Positions 17,712-26,124 of a stretch of DNA of 34,119 bases are shown in pieces. Position 1 is the stretch's first letter; each line of letters begins with the position of its first letter. The notes below the pieces were generated by a model. It was not told the origin of the DNA and searched no databases. It saw nothing but the letters and a program-made list of their open reading frames with translations. The translations under genes were made by a program, and so were the position numbers. Origin of the DNA: Sphingobium arseniciresistens (lineage in GTDB: Bacteria > Pseudomonadota > Alphaproteobacteria > Sphingomonadales > Sphingomonadaceae); NCBI GenBank assembly GCA_029167225.1, contig JARFNK010000038.1, positions 1 through 34,119 of the forward strand, given 5' to 3'.

Positions 17712-17876
17712 GAACCCGGCTCCTCAGCGGTTCTGCAAAACGACCGTTTCTGACGAGCCGATCGCCTTGCTGGGCCGGCAACGTAAATCTGCGGGCCGCA
17801 CTTTGTCAAAACTGTTCTGGAAACCCGCGTCGCAAAACGGTATGCCCCGCACGAGTTTGGAGAAGATCAGACGCTC
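17712..17876. promoter_or_regulatory. Divergent intergenic region, possible resolvase res site
   Basis: 165 bp between the divergent cargo gene and the resolvase gene, the usual position of a res site in resolvase-encoding transposons. Three copies of CAAAACNG (17736-17743, 17807-17814, 17833-17840) may be resolvase sub-sites, but spacing is irregular and no clean dyads are seen. It must also hold promoters for both directions. Confidence 0.3.
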
Positions 17877-18473
17877 ATGCGGGTCGGCTATGCCAGGGTC
17901 AGCACCAGCGACCAGAACCCCGAGCTCCAGCTCGATGCGCTGCGGCGGGCCGGCTGCGAGCGGGTGTTCACCGAAAAGGCGTCGGGCGCGCGCGATGACC
18001 GGCCCGAACTGGCGCGCATTCTGGAAGACGTGCTGCGCGCAGGCGACACGCTGGTTGTTTGGAAGCTCGACCGCCTCGCCCGCTCGCTCAAGAAGTTGAT
18101 CGCCACGGCCGAGGATCTGGAGCGCGAGAAGATCGGGCTGGTGTCGCTGACCGAGAGCATCGACACGACAACGCCGGGTGGCATGCTCACCTTTCACGTG
18201 TTCGGCGCCATCGCGCAGTTCGAGCGTGCCCTGATCCGCGAGCGAACTACCGCGGGGCTAGTGGAGGCGCGCCGGCAGGGTCGCAAGGGTGGCCGCCCAT
18301 CGGCAATGCGCCCGAGCGACGTCGCCGCGGCACGGGCGATGATGAAGGAGGGCACGTTGCCGGTGCGCGACATCGCCAAGCGCATGGGCGTGTCGGTCGC
18401 GACCCTCTATCGCTATGCAGGCAAGCGCGGCAGCGGTGCATCGATCAAGGAGGCTGCAACAGCCCATGGCTGA
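17877..18473 (+). CDS. Serine resolvase (TniR-like)
   Basis: A 198-residue small serine recombinase. The N-terminal catalytic domain starts RVGYARVSTSDQNPELQLDA with the nucleophile Ser near residue 9-10. VVWKLDRLARS (around 60-70) carries the conserved Arg residues, and the ERALIRERT region leads into the long E helix. The C-terminal HTH (PVRDIAKRMGVSVATLYRYAG) binds the recombination site. It would resolve cointegrates formed by the transposase. GGAG lies upstream of the ATG. Its 3' end overlaps the transposase start by 8 bp, so the transposition genes form one operon. Confidence 0.93.
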   Translation: MRVGYARVSTSDQNPELQLDALRRAGCERVFTEKASGARDDRPELARILEDVLRAGDTLVVWKLDRLARSLKKLIATAEDLEREKIGLVSLTESIDTTTPGGMLTFHVFGAIAQFERALIRERTTAGLVEARRQGRKGGRPSAMRPSDVAAARAMMKEGTLPVRDIAKRMGVSVATLYRYAGKRGSGASIKEAATAHG

Positions 18474-20118
18474 CCGGGCGAAGCGACCGCCTGGAGAGGC
18501 GCTGATCGATCTTCGCCGACGGTTGTCGCTGTTGCCCCCACGCGACCCCGGTCGCACCGAGATCATCGCCCGTGCGGCCGAGGCCTATGGCATCTCCATC
18601 TGGACCCTTTACCGGGCGTTGCGCGAGCTGAACCGCCCCAAGTCGGTGCGCCGGTCCGACCATGGTGCGACGCGGGTTGCCCCGCAGGCCGAGATGGAGC
18701 GCTACGCCGAGATCGTCGCCGCACTGAAGATCAGGACCACCAACAAGAAGGGCCGGCACGTTTCGACCGCCCGCGCCATCGAGTTCCTGGAAACCGATGG
18801 CGTCGAGACGCCGGAGGGCCTGGTCAAGGTAGCACCCGGCCTGCTGAAGCGGGCGACCATCGACCGGCTGCTCCGCTCATCAGGGCTGGACTATGCCCGC
18901 GTGACCCGCCCCCACGCAGCCGTTCGTTTTCAGGCGCGGCGATCCAACGAGCTGTGGCACTTCGACATGAGCCCGTCCGACCTCAAGCAGGTCGAGGCGC
19001 CGCTCTGGATCGAGCAGGGTCGCGGCAAACCCACGCTGATGCTGTTCTCGGCCGTCGATGACTGCTCGGGCGTGGTCTACCAGGAATATCGCAGCGTCTA
19101 TGGCGAGGATGCCGAGTCCGCGCTGCGCTTTCTATTCAACGCCTTCGCCGCCAAGCCTGAGCCCGAACTGCCGTTCCAGGGCCTGCCGGTCACGATCTAC
19201 ATGGACAACGGCCCGGTCAGCCGGTCGCGCGTGTTCCAGTCGGTGATGGGCAGCCTCGGCGTGCGCGTCCTCACCCATCTGCCGCCGAAGGCCGACGACC
19301 GGCACACCGCGGCCCGCGCCAAGGGCAAGGTCGAGCGGCCGTTCCGCACGGTGAAGGAGGTGCACGAGACGTTGTACCACTTCCACAAACCCAAGGACGA
19401 GGCGGAAGCCAATCTGTGGATGCGGCGTGCGCTGGTCACCTACAACAACGGCGACCATCGTTCCGAGCCACACGCGCGGATCGAGCACTGGCTGCGGCAC
19501 CTGCCCGGCGATGGCGTGCGGGCCATGTGTTCATGGGAGCGGTTCTGCGCCTTCGCTCGTGAGCCCGAGCGGCGCACCGTTGCGGGCGACGCGACCGTCT
19601 CGGTTGAGGGCGCTTCCTACGAGGTCGAGCCCGAGCTCGCCGGCGAGACGGTGACGCTGCTCTGGGGGCTGTTCGACCAGCAGCTCTTCGTGGAGCATGA
19701 CGGCAAGCGGCATGGCCCTTACGAGCCGTCGCGCGGCGCCGTGCCGCTCTACCGCTATCGCAAGTATCAGAAGAGCCGCGCCGAGGAGCGGCTCGACAAG
19801 GTGGTCCGGCTCGCTGACCAGCTGGGGCTGCCCCGCGCGACCGTGACGGGCGGCGACCGGCCGCTGCCGTCGCTGCCGCCCTCCACCGCAGGGCTCGCGG
19901 TGCGGCAAACACCTTTTCCGGAGCCGGCGGTCGAGACGGCATACCCGACCGGGCTCGCGGCGCGCCACGCCATCGTCGACCAGCTCCGGCGACCGCTCGG
20001 CTCGCTGCCTGAGGCAGACCGCGCCTTCATCGACGCGCTGCTGGGCGAAACGCTCGACAAGACCATCATCGCTGACCGCATCCGAGAGCGGTTCCAGTCA
20101 AGACGGGGGACAAGCTGA
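18466..20118 (+). CDS. DDE transposase (TniA/Mu-like integrase core)
   Basis: A 550-residue retroviral-integrase-fold transposase. Seen: N-terminal HTH (ARAAEAYGISIWTLYRALREL, about 36-56), the catalytic core with Asp167 (LWHFDMSPSD), Asp247 (TIYMDNGPVS) and Glu290 (KGKVERPFRT), and a C-terminal beta domain. The ATG at 18466 has AAGGAGG upstream and is preferred over the longer frame from 18415. The stop overlaps the ATPase start as TGATG. Length and the partner ATPase match the TniA/TnsB/MuA group, while the core resembles IS481-like transposases, so the subfamily is uncertain. Confidence 0.9.
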   Translation: MADRAKRPPGEALIDLRRRLSLLPPRDPGRTEIIARAAEAYGISIWTLYRALRELNRPKSVRRSDHGATRVAPQAEMERYAEIVAALKIRTTNKKGRHVSTARAIEFLETDGVETPEGLVKVAPGLLKRATIDRLLRSSGLDYARVTRPHAAVRFQARRSNELWHFDMSPSDLKQVEAPLWIEQGRGKPTLMLFSAVDDCSGVVYQEYRSVYGEDAESALRFLFNAFAAKPEPELPFQGLPVTIYMDNGPVSRSRVFQSVMGSLGVRVLTHLPPKADDRHTAARAKGKVERPFRTVKEVHETLYHFHKPKDEAEANLWMRRALVTYNNGDHRSEPHARIEHWLRHLPGDGVRAMCSWERFCAFAREPERRTVAGDATVSVEGASYEVEPELAGETVTLLWGLFDQQLFVEHDGKRHGPYEPSRGAVPLYRYRKYQKSRAEERLDKVVRLADQLGLPRATVTGGDRPLPSLPPSTAGLAVRQTPFPEPAVETAYPTGLAARHAIVDQLRRPLGSLPEADRAFIDALLGETLDKTIIADRIRERFQSRRGTS

Positions 20119-21095
20119 TGCTCGCCGACGTTCAATCCAGCTACGGGCTCGCCCGCCCGTTCCAAGGCGTCGGCAACTTCGAGACAGAGCATCAGCGCAA
20201 CCTCGTGCGCGAGGTCTGTGCGGCCGTGCAGACCGGCAGGTTGATCGTCGTCTCCGGCCTGGTCGGATCGGGCAAGACGCACCTGCTGCGCCGCATCGAG
20301 GACGAGCTGGCCCGGGCGGGCAAGGTCGCCGTCGCCAAGTCGCTTGCGGTCGACAAGCGCCGCACCTCGTTGCCCTCGCTGATCGAGGCGCTGTTCTACG
20401 ATCTCTCGCCCGGTGACCGTGCCCAGGTGAAGATTCCCAAGCAGGCCGAGCGCCGCGAGCGCGACCTGCGCGACATCATGCGCAAGGGCAAGCGCCCGGT
20501 CGTACTGGTGGTCGACGAGGCGCATGACCTGCACCACAAGACGCTGACCGGCCTCAAGCGGTTGATGGAGGTGGTGGCTGATGCCGGCGTGCTGCTGTCG
20601 GTCCTTCTGGTCGGCCATCCTCGGCTACGCAACGACCTGCGCCGCCCGCAAATGGAAGAGATCGGCTACCGCACGACCACCTTCGACTATGAGGGCATCG
20701 GCGCCGAACGCCGCGACTATGTTGCCTGGCTGCTCGGCGCCTGTGCGGCCGAGGGGGTCAAGGTTGCCGACTTGATGAACGAGGACGCGATCGACCTCAT
20801 CGCCGAGCGCCTGCGCACCCCGCTCCAGATCGAGATGCACCTGACACTCGCCTTCGAGCAGGGCTTCCGCTTCGCTGCCAAGCCCGTCACGGCCGAGATC
20901 GTCGAGCAGGTGCTGTCGCGGGCGATTGACGACCTCGAACCCACGCTGACGCGCAACGGTTACGATGCGGGCGCGCTCGCCAGCCAGCTCAACACCCGGC
21001 CGTCCGACATACGCGCGTTCCTCGCCGGAACGCTGGACGCCGAACACACCCGCGACCTGACCGAGCGGCTCCGCGAAGCCGGTGTGCCGATATGA
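20118..21095 (+). CDS. AAA+ ATPase, transposition regulator (TniB/TnsC-like)
   Basis: A 325-residue ATPase with Walker A GLVGSGKT (47-54), Walker B VVLVVDEAHDL (128-138) and a sensor segment VLLVGHPRLRNDL. Proteins of this type (TniB, TnsC, MuB, also annotated ExeA-like) bind DNA and direct the transposase to a target. The start overlaps the transposase stop (TGATG), implying translational coupling and matched amounts of the two proteins. The C-terminal part, ending RLREAGVPI, has alpha-helical DNA-binding character but no motif I can name. Confidence 0.9.
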   Translation: MLADVQSSYGLARPFQGVGNFETEHQRNLVREVCAAVQTGRLIVVSGLVGSGKTHLLRRIEDELARAGKVAVAKSLAVDKRRTSLPSLIEALFYDLSPGDRAQVKIPKQAERRERDLRDIMRKGKRPVVLVVDEAHDLHHKTLTGLKRLMEVVADAGVLLSVLLVGHPRLRNDLRRPQMEEIGYRTTTFDYEGIGAERRDYVAWLLGACAAEGVKVADLMNEDAIDLIAERLRTPLQIEMHLTLAFEQGFRFAAKPVTAEIVEQVLSRAIDDLEPTLTRNGYDAGALASQLNTRPSDIRAFLAGTLDAEHTRDLTERLREAGVPI

Positions 21096-21195
21096 TACTG
21101 GCTGTCCTCGCCTTGGTATCTCCCGCACGCGGACGCAACGCATGTCGTCTGTGCCACCGATTGTGGACGTTGCGCTTCTCTCATAGCCTGCCGGC

Positions 21196-21765
21196 ATGAA
21201 CAGGCATCTTACCGCAGCTTCTTTATCGATCGTCAGCTTGCTCAGCGCGTGCTCGGCCTCGGCCGAGAGGAGGTTGGAGGGACGAGTCTTCGACATCCCG
21301 AGAGCCAACGACATATCCGACAATGATAAGCCGTTCTTTCTACCAGCGCTCGATCCCAGCGACGGGTTCTCGTTCTACCTAAATCCGAGCGCAAGCTTGC
21401 CGGAGCGAAACTTGGTGGGCGTGGCAAGCAAGAAGCGGATGTGTGCCCGCGCAGCGGGAACAGAGGCGCTTGTCAACTCGACTGTCTGCGCAAGTCGCCC
21501 GCTTTCATGGCGCGGCCGAACACTGCGCAAGGTAAGTGATGGTGTTTTCTGGACATACCAGTTGCCAGCCGAAGCAGGTCAGAAGCGTCCTCCATCGCTG
21601 GCGAGTTGCTCCGCCATGGGCGGAGGCTCGCGGCCGGGGCTCTGCACGGCCAATCTGCCGTATGACAATCTCGTGCTGACGATTCACTTCCGAGACAATC
21701 AGGTCGGCTCGCTCCAGGCATTATACGATCAATCCGTTGCTAGCCTGAGGAAGTGGGAGCGCTGA
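21196..21765 (+). CDS. Putative lipoprotein, transposon cargo
   Basis: A 189-residue protein of unknown function. The N-terminus is a lipoprotein signal with lipobox LSAC (lipidated Cys19 after LTAASLSIVSLLSAC). The mature part has several Cys (for example RMCARAAG, VCASRP, ASCSAMGG, LCTANLP), so periplasmic disulfides are likely. It lies between the ATPase gene and the right transposon end, 100 bp after the ATPase stop, and is probably passenger DNA. Confidence 0.65.
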   Translation: MNRHLTAASLSIVSLLSACSASAERRLEGRVFDIPRANDISDNDKPFFLPALDPSDGFSFYLNPSASLPERNLVGVASKKRMCARAAGTEALVNSTVCASRPLSWRGRTLRKVSDGVFWTYQLPAEAGQKRPPSLASCSAMGGGSRPGLCTANLPYDNLVLTIHFRDNQVGSLQALYDQSVASLRKWER

Positions 21766-21855
21766 TGCTTACGGCAAACCCGGCGGGAACGATCGCTGCC
21801 AGACCGCTCACCGGCACTCCTCGCTATTGGCAGAAAGCGAGAACAGGCCTTCTCC

Positions 21856-21991
21856 GTTTGCGAGCAGGCGCGGATGATGGCGAGCACATTGTCGCATAGC
21901 GTGAGCAGCATGGCCCACCTGCTGTCAGCAAATCTGAGCAGAAATCCGCGCTGTTTGCGAGCAGAGGCCAGTATCTTTGCAATCGCCTACA
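21856..21991 (-). repeat. Right terminal inverted repeat of the transposon
   Basis: Complement of the left end: tip CGCCTACA at 21984-21991, with GTTTGCGAGCAG at 21953-21964 and 21856-21867, 97 bp apart exactly as on the left. The shared GTGAGCAGCAT and GATGGCGAGCACATTGTCG stretches lie between them. Confidence 0.85.
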
Positions 21992-23076
21992 CGTAGCAGG
22001 CCATCGTTGATGCCGGCCATTTGTCGCGCCTCAACGCCCATGTCGGCATGCGTCATCGTCGCCGGATGAGAGATGAGGCTTTCGACGCCTCCCAGCGATT
22101 CTGCGAGCGTAAAGGTGCCGATCGCGGTGATAAAGCGGCCCACCGCCTCGACCCCGCCTTCGAGCTCAAAGCTCAACATGGCGCCGAAACCGTGCTGTTG
22201 AGATGTGGCAATGACATGGCCTGGGTGGGAGGCGAGGCCGGGATAGTGCACAGCGCACACTCGGGCGTGCTGCTCCAGATATTTGGCAATCATGCCTGCG
22301 GTCCGCTGCTGCCGCTCAATACGTGGGAACAGCGTCCTCAATCCTCGTAACGTCAGCCACGCATCAAAGGGGGCGCCCGTCACCCCTACGACGTTCGCCC
22401 AGACAGCGAGCTTCAGGTATTCGTCGGCATCGGCCGTGATGACAGCGCCGCCGATCACGTCCGAATGGCCGTTGAGATACTTGGTGGTGGAGTGGATTAC
22501 ATAATCCGCCCCGAGTGTGAGCGGCCGTTGCAGCGCTGGCGAGAGGAAGGTGTTATCGACTGCAACTCGCGCGCCGGCGGCCTTGGCGAGCGCGCAGATC
22601 CCGCGAATATCGACAACGCGCATCAGCGGATTGCTCGGGGTCTCCACCAAGACTAGCGCCGGCTTGTCGGAGAAGGCAACGGCGAGCGCATCCCCATCCG
22701 ATTGATCGATAAATGTTACCCGGAATTGCCGTTTTGCGGCTCGCGCCAGCAGGAGGCGGCGGGTTCCGCCGTAGCAGTCGTGAGGTGCCAACACGAGATC
22801 GTCGGAATCAATCTGCGCCAGAAGCAGATCGACAGCGGCCATGCCGCTTGCCGTAATGACCGCACCCGCGCCATGTTCGAGGCGAGCAAGCGCTTCGGCG
22901 AGCATCGCCCGCGTCGGGTTTCCCGCGCGACCATAATCCAATTCGCGCGGCTGCTCAAAGCCCTCGAAAGTGAAGGTGCTTGTCAGATAGATCGGCGGAG
23001 CCACCGCCCCAAATGCCGCATCGGTTGCCACGCCGTACGTTGCGGCAATCGTCTCGGGTGCTTGTTCTTTCGTCAT
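21925..23076 (-). CDS. Cystathionine gamma-synthase-like PLP enzyme, 3'-truncated
   Basis: A Cys/Met-metabolism PLP enzyme of fold type I. The phosphate-binding SGMAAVDL (77-84), PHDCYGGTRRLL, VETPSNP (144-150) and the PLP Lys199 in STTKYLNGHSDVIGG are all present. It would join an activated homoserine with cysteine (MetB) or sulfide (MetZ-like). Native sequence ends at GLLR, where the family goes on for roughly 15-20 residues. From 21991 the frame runs into the transposon end and reads a foreign tail (GDCKDTGLCS...) to a stop at 21925. The core is complete, so activity is possible but doubtful. Unrelated to the catabolic cluster. Confidence 0.85.
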   Translation of the reverse strand: MTKEQAPETIAATYGVATDAAFGAVAPPIYLTSTFTFEGFEQPRELDYGRAGNPTRAMLAEALARLEHGAGAVITASGMAAVDLLLAQIDSDDLVLAPHDCYGGTRRLLLARAAKRQFRVTFIDQSDGDALAVAFSDKPALVLVETPSNPLMRVVDIRGICALAKAAGARVAVDNTFLSPALQRPLTLGADYVIHSTTKYLNGHSDVIGGAVITADADEYLKLAVWANVVGVTGAPFDAWLTLRGLRTLFPRIERQQRTAGMIAKYLEQHARVCAVHYPGLASHPGHVIATSQQHGFGAMLSFELEGGVEAVGRFITAIGTFTLAESLGGVESLISHPATMTHADMGVEARQMAGINDGLLRVGDCKDTGLCSQTARISAQIC

Positions 23077-23157
23077 CAGGGCCTCTTATACGCCGCGGAT
23101 CGCACGATAAAGCCAATCAACGATCCAGGCTGTGGGCTTGCGCCACCGATGGGCCCG

Positions 23158-24396
23158 CTACCGGAATTTGGCCATCAGCCGTCCAACTGCGCCGGCTTCA
23201 GCTGTAAGATTGCGATTGTACGCGAGCGGCATGCGCGGGCTTTTCCAGCGCAGCGCGTCCATGATCCCGGCCAGATCCTCGCCGCTCGCGAACAGATCCT
23301 GGTTGAGCCCGATCCGCGTCGAATGCGCGCTGATCCCCTTGAGCAGCCGCGCCAGATCATCCGCGGTCAGATCGGGCAGAGCGCCACGATCGAACGCCCG
23401 CTGGATCATCGATCGATAGATTGGGCCGATGGACGCGGGATGAAGCGCCACGGTGCCGAGGTCATACTCGACCCGTGCCGGTAGCGCCGGCTTCGACAGG
23501 GTCTTGCGCAGATCCCACGTCTCTCGCCCTGAGATGCTGTCGATCGGCCGACCCCGCACGGCAGCGCGGGCCTTGTAGCGCCGCACCTGCACCCGCCGGA
23601 ACAGCGGCCCTGCGGTGATCCCGGCCGCCTCGGTCCAGGCCGCGATCGCCGCGACGGTGCGCGGGCTCAGAAACGCGGTTGCCCCCTCCCCGTCCTGATC
23701 GCCTTTGCTGCGCAAGATCTGCAGCAGACGCGCCTCGGGGTCGATCGCCTCCTCGATATGTTCGACCGCGACCGCCACCAGCTCGGAGGCCCGCAGCCCG
23801 GTGTCGTAAGCCGTCGACAGCAGCGCCCGATCACGCAGGCCCGGCAGATCGTCTCCGCAACTCTCGAGCAAGGCGCGGATGTTGAGCCCGCGCGCCTTGT
23901 CGCGCTCGACGTCGCGTACCGGACCTTTGAACCGTAAGGGCCGCGCCTGCTTTTGTGCCGCCCCCTTCTCGCGGCGGACCGCCTGCAGCCGCAGCTTGAC
24001 CAATGGGGCGGGCGTCGGATCCTTCAGATCGAGCAGCTGGTGGATCTTGGCGATCGACGCCTTGTAGCGGGAGAGCGACGCTGGCCGGCTCCCCTTCCCC
24101 GCCCGGGCATCGAGATAATCGGCCACGGTCTCGGCCGTTGCCGGCAGCGCAATCCGGTTGGAGCGCCGGCACCAGGCATCGAATGCTTCGACATCGGATT
24201 TTAGAGCGCGGATGCTGTGCGGCGACGAGGCGGCTTGGTACGCTGCGATCAGCGCCTCGTTGACGGTGATACGCTCGCCGGCGCGCATCTGCACGATCGT
24301 CCAGGCAAGGTCGACCGGGGCCCTGACAGCCGGCAGGTCCGCCTCCGACGGCGCTACAGCGGTTTTCGGCCCTTCCCGGGCAGTTTCGGTGCCCAT
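23158..24396 (-). CDS. Tyrosine site-specific recombinase/integrase
   Basis: A 412-residue tyrosine recombinase. The N-terminal core-binding (SAM-like) domain spans about 45-125. The catalytic residues are Arg202 (TGLRASEL), Lys231 (RSKGDQDG), His358 and Arg361 (SAHSTRIG), Trp384 and the nucleophile Tyr393 (LAYNRNL). Long, highly diverged integrases like this are frequent on sphingomonad plasmids and can serve element integration or plasmid dimer resolution. It is transcribed away from the HTH protein gene at 24540, with repeat operators between. No attachment site was recognised. Confidence 0.9.
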   Translation of the reverse strand: MGTETAREGPKTAVAPSEADLPAVRAPVDLAWTIVQMRAGERITVNEALIAAYQAASSPHSIRALKSDVEAFDAWCRRSNRIALPATAETVADYLDARAGKGSRPASLSRYKASIAKIHQLLDLKDPTPAPLVKLRLQAVRREKGAAQKQARPLRFKGPVRDVERDKARGLNIRALLESCGDDLPGLRDRALLSTAYDTGLRASELVAVAVEHIEEAIDPEARLLQILRSKGDQDGEGATAFLSPRTVAAIAAWTEAAGITAGPLFRRVQVRRYKARAAVRGRPIDSISGRETWDLRKTLSKPALPARVEYDLGTVALHPASIGPIYRSMIQRAFDRGALPDLTADDLARLLKGISAHSTRIGLNQDLFASGEDLAGIMDALRWKSPRMPLAYNRNLTAEAGAVGRLMAKFR

Positions 24397-24426
24397 GATG
24401 CGCCACGCTCCTCAACGTCGCTTGTA

Positions 24427-24467
24427 GCTTATCTTATAAAGAGGCGTCAATTCCGCTTATATGATAA
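24427..24467. promoter_or_regulatory. Direct-repeat operator between divergent genes
   Basis: Two near-identical 13-mers, GCTTATCTTATAA (24427-24439) and GCTTATATGATAA (24455-24467), 28 bp apart in an AT-rich divergent intergenic region. They could be binding sites for the HTH protein encoded at 24540, controlling it and the integrase. They also supply -10-like hexamers. Confidence 0.4.
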
Positions 24468-24539
24468 CTGCACTTATCGCATGTCCATGTCTCGACCGTA
24501 TTTGAGGGGGAAACTAACTACTGACTTTGGTTTCCATTC

Positions 24540-25499
24540 ATGACAGGCTACGCCATGGATACCGCACAGCAATGGGCCGAGCGCCGTGCCGAAACGATGC
24601 TGCAGCTCGGGCGCCTCGACGGCCGGCTGCGCGGCAGCCCCTGCACCGACATCTTCCTCGCAAAAGCCCGGCTTCACGGGGCTGTAGCACTAGCGGGCCT
24701 CGCCGGCGTGCCGATCGATTTGAGCGATCTCCAGGACTGGATCACCGGGCGAACATCCCCTCCCCGCGCCTCCGAAGGCCTCAACGATCCAATCTCGGTG
24801 GCGGCGGTATTCCACCTCGCGATCAGCCGCGACGAAGATAGTCGCGACCCGATCCTGCGGGCCACGCTCAACGCGCTCCGAACCGTGCTTGATGATCGGT
24901 CGGCGGCCGCCTTGTGGGGGGGAGAAGATATCGCCCACTTTGGGCCGCTGTGGCGAACCGTCCGACAACACGCCGCCCTGCCCTTCCCCAAAGGCGGCCT
25001 GCGGGCGATCGCCGATCGCGTCTTCGCCATCGCCGACCTCACCCGCGCGAGCAGCGCTGACGCGGCCGAAGTCGTGACGGTCGATGGCCGCGCGCTATCG
25101 CTGCCGTCACGCGCGCCCGACCGCAACTGGCTGATCGCGGTCGCCGTGCCGACGATGCTGTTCCGCGCGCGCGTCACCACCCGTGTCATCCCGTCCTTCG
25201 TTCTGCTGCCCAAATTCCTGCCGCCGACACCGGCGAAGTTGGCCGACATGATGGCGGATGAGCTCGCGAAAGCCGTTCGTGCCGGGTTGCAGGAACTCGA
25301 TGCCATCGAGGCAGCGTCGGCCGACGCGATCGACGCCCTGTCGGTGACCAAGCGCAGTCGGGCGCCGCTGCTCGCGCGCCTGCAGCTCGCCTATCCGGGT
25401 CTGCAAGCCAAGGCCGTCGCCCAATTACTCGAGATATCGCCCCAGGGCGCGAGGAAGCTGCTGGCCAGCCTCAGTCCACCGGCATCATCCACGGCATGA
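24540..25499 (+). CDS. DUF1612-like protein with C-terminal HTH
   Basis: A 319-residue protein (314 if the ATG at 24555, MDTAQQW, is used). The N-terminal helical region (RAETMLQLGRLDGRLRGSP, then KARLHGAVALAGLAGVPIDL) and the C-terminal HTH-like stretch (KAVAQLLEISPQGARKLLASL, about 290-310) match my memory of DUF1612/HTH proteins found beside integrases in alphaproteobacterial plasmids. The function is unknown; a DNA-binding regulator is the simplest idea. Divergent from the integrase, with shared operators. Its 3' end overlaps the end of an ATPase pseudogene on the other strand. Confidence 0.55.
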   Translation: MTGYAMDTAQQWAERRAETMLQLGRLDGRLRGSPCTDIFLAKARLHGAVALAGLAGVPIDLSDLQDWITGRTSPPRASEGLNDPISVAAVFHLAISRDEDSRDPILRATLNALRTVLDDRSAAALWGGEDIAHFGPLWRTVRQHAALPFPKGGLRAIADRVFAIADLTRASSADAAEVVTVDGRALSLPSRAPDRNWLIAVAVPTMLFRARVTTRVIPSFVLLPKFLPPTPAKLADMMADELAKAVRAGLQELDAIEAASADAIDALSVTKRSRAPLLARLQLAYPGLQAKAVAQLLEISPQGARKLLASLSPPASSTA

Positions 25500-25660
25500 A
25501 TGAATCAAACAGCTGCAGCGTAAACGCGGGTCGCCGTGCGCGGGGCTGTGGAGCATGCCCTTCGCGATCAGGCTGTTGCGCGTCGGTGCCAATGACGACG
25601 GCTTGCGGCCGAAATGATCGGCACTAGCGATCGAGGGACAAGGCCCCTGCCCTGCGCGGC
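25471..25660 (-). pseudogene. C-terminal relic of an AAA ATPase gene (frameshifted)
   Basis: The minus strand reads IASADHFGRKPSSLAPTRNS and then LIAKGMLHSPAHGDPR, after which the frame breaks. One base over it continues FTLQLFDSFMPWMMPVD and stops at 25471. This matches the winged-helix end of a common ATP-binding protein family whose C-terminus reads like SLIxKGMIYSPAHGDTAFTVPLFDxFM. A single missing base near 25530 in the GAC-CCG-CG stretch explains the break. No upstream Walker motifs remain, so only the tail survives. Confidence 0.65.
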
Positions 25661-26066
25661 CGACCCCGCAAGGCGTTCGATACATTAGCTCCGCCGAAAG
25701 ACATCGACGATATCGGCTCCGCCTTCGATCGGGAAACGGCCGAATTCGACGCTCGCTTCGGTTCGTTGGCCAACAGCGCCAGACGCCGCCGCGGGAAGTT
25801 CGCATCAAGCATGATCGCGCGCCCCCGGTCCACCGCCGGTTGCCAACCAGTCGCGCCAATTGGTCGGTTTCCTTCGGTACGAAACCGCGCCAATTTACGT
25901 CTCGAAAACAGAGTGTTAGCTCGATTTTCGCGCATATTGCCCGGCGCTACGGCGCCCCTCGTTCGTTCGGTTGGACTATGCCCCTGCTCCGCGCCACCAA
26001 ACCGGCCCACAAACTGAACGGAAGATCCAAAGCATGCGGTTCGCCTGATCTCTTTTGCACACAACA
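25661..26066. other. Intergenic stretch without a supported gene
   Basis: About 400 bp between the ATPase relic and the parA promoter. Minus- and plus-strand frames of 76-147 codons overlap here, but none has a recognisable motif or ribosome site. The GC content falls towards the parA side (from about 25900). It may be decayed insertion or backbone DNA. Confidence 0.4.
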
Positions 26067-26110
26067 TTGACGATTGAATGGAAACCGGCTTATGTAACCA
26101 TAAATTGGTT
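26067..26110 (+). promoter_or_regulatory. parA promoter with overlapping dyad operator
   Basis: TTGACG (26067-26072) and TATGTA (26091-26096), 18 bp apart, form a sigma70-like promoter ahead of parA. Overlapping the -10 and start region is the dyad AACCA-TAAAT-TGGTT (26096-26110). ParA-type proteins with an N-terminal HTH commonly repress their own operon from such a site. Confidence 0.55.
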
Positions 26111-26124
26111 CAGGATGGAAGACA

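Larger units (their letters stand above)
16359..21991. mobile_element. 5.6-kb Tni-like transposon, TGT...ACA ends
   Basis: The ends were found by comparing both borders. TGTAGGCG starts the left end at 16359, and its complement CGCCTACA ends the right end at 21991. At each end a 12-bp motif, CTGCTCGCAAAC, recurs at +27 and +124 from the tip, so the two ends share architecture as well as sequence. Inside are a serine resolvase, DDE transposase and AAA+ ATPase on the plus strand, plus cargo: two minus-strand membrane proteins and a plus-strand lipoprotein. TGT ends with internal transposase-binding repeats plus a DDE protein, ATPase and resolvase recall Tn402/Tn5053 (TniA/B/R). Five-base flanks differ (ATAAG, CGTAG), so no target duplication is seen. 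Placement in a named family was not tested. Confidence 0.85.

Noticed and set aside
16354-21996. Target-site duplication of the transposon
   Set aside because: The 5-bp flanks ATAAG and CGTAG do not match, and shifting the ends by one base does not help.
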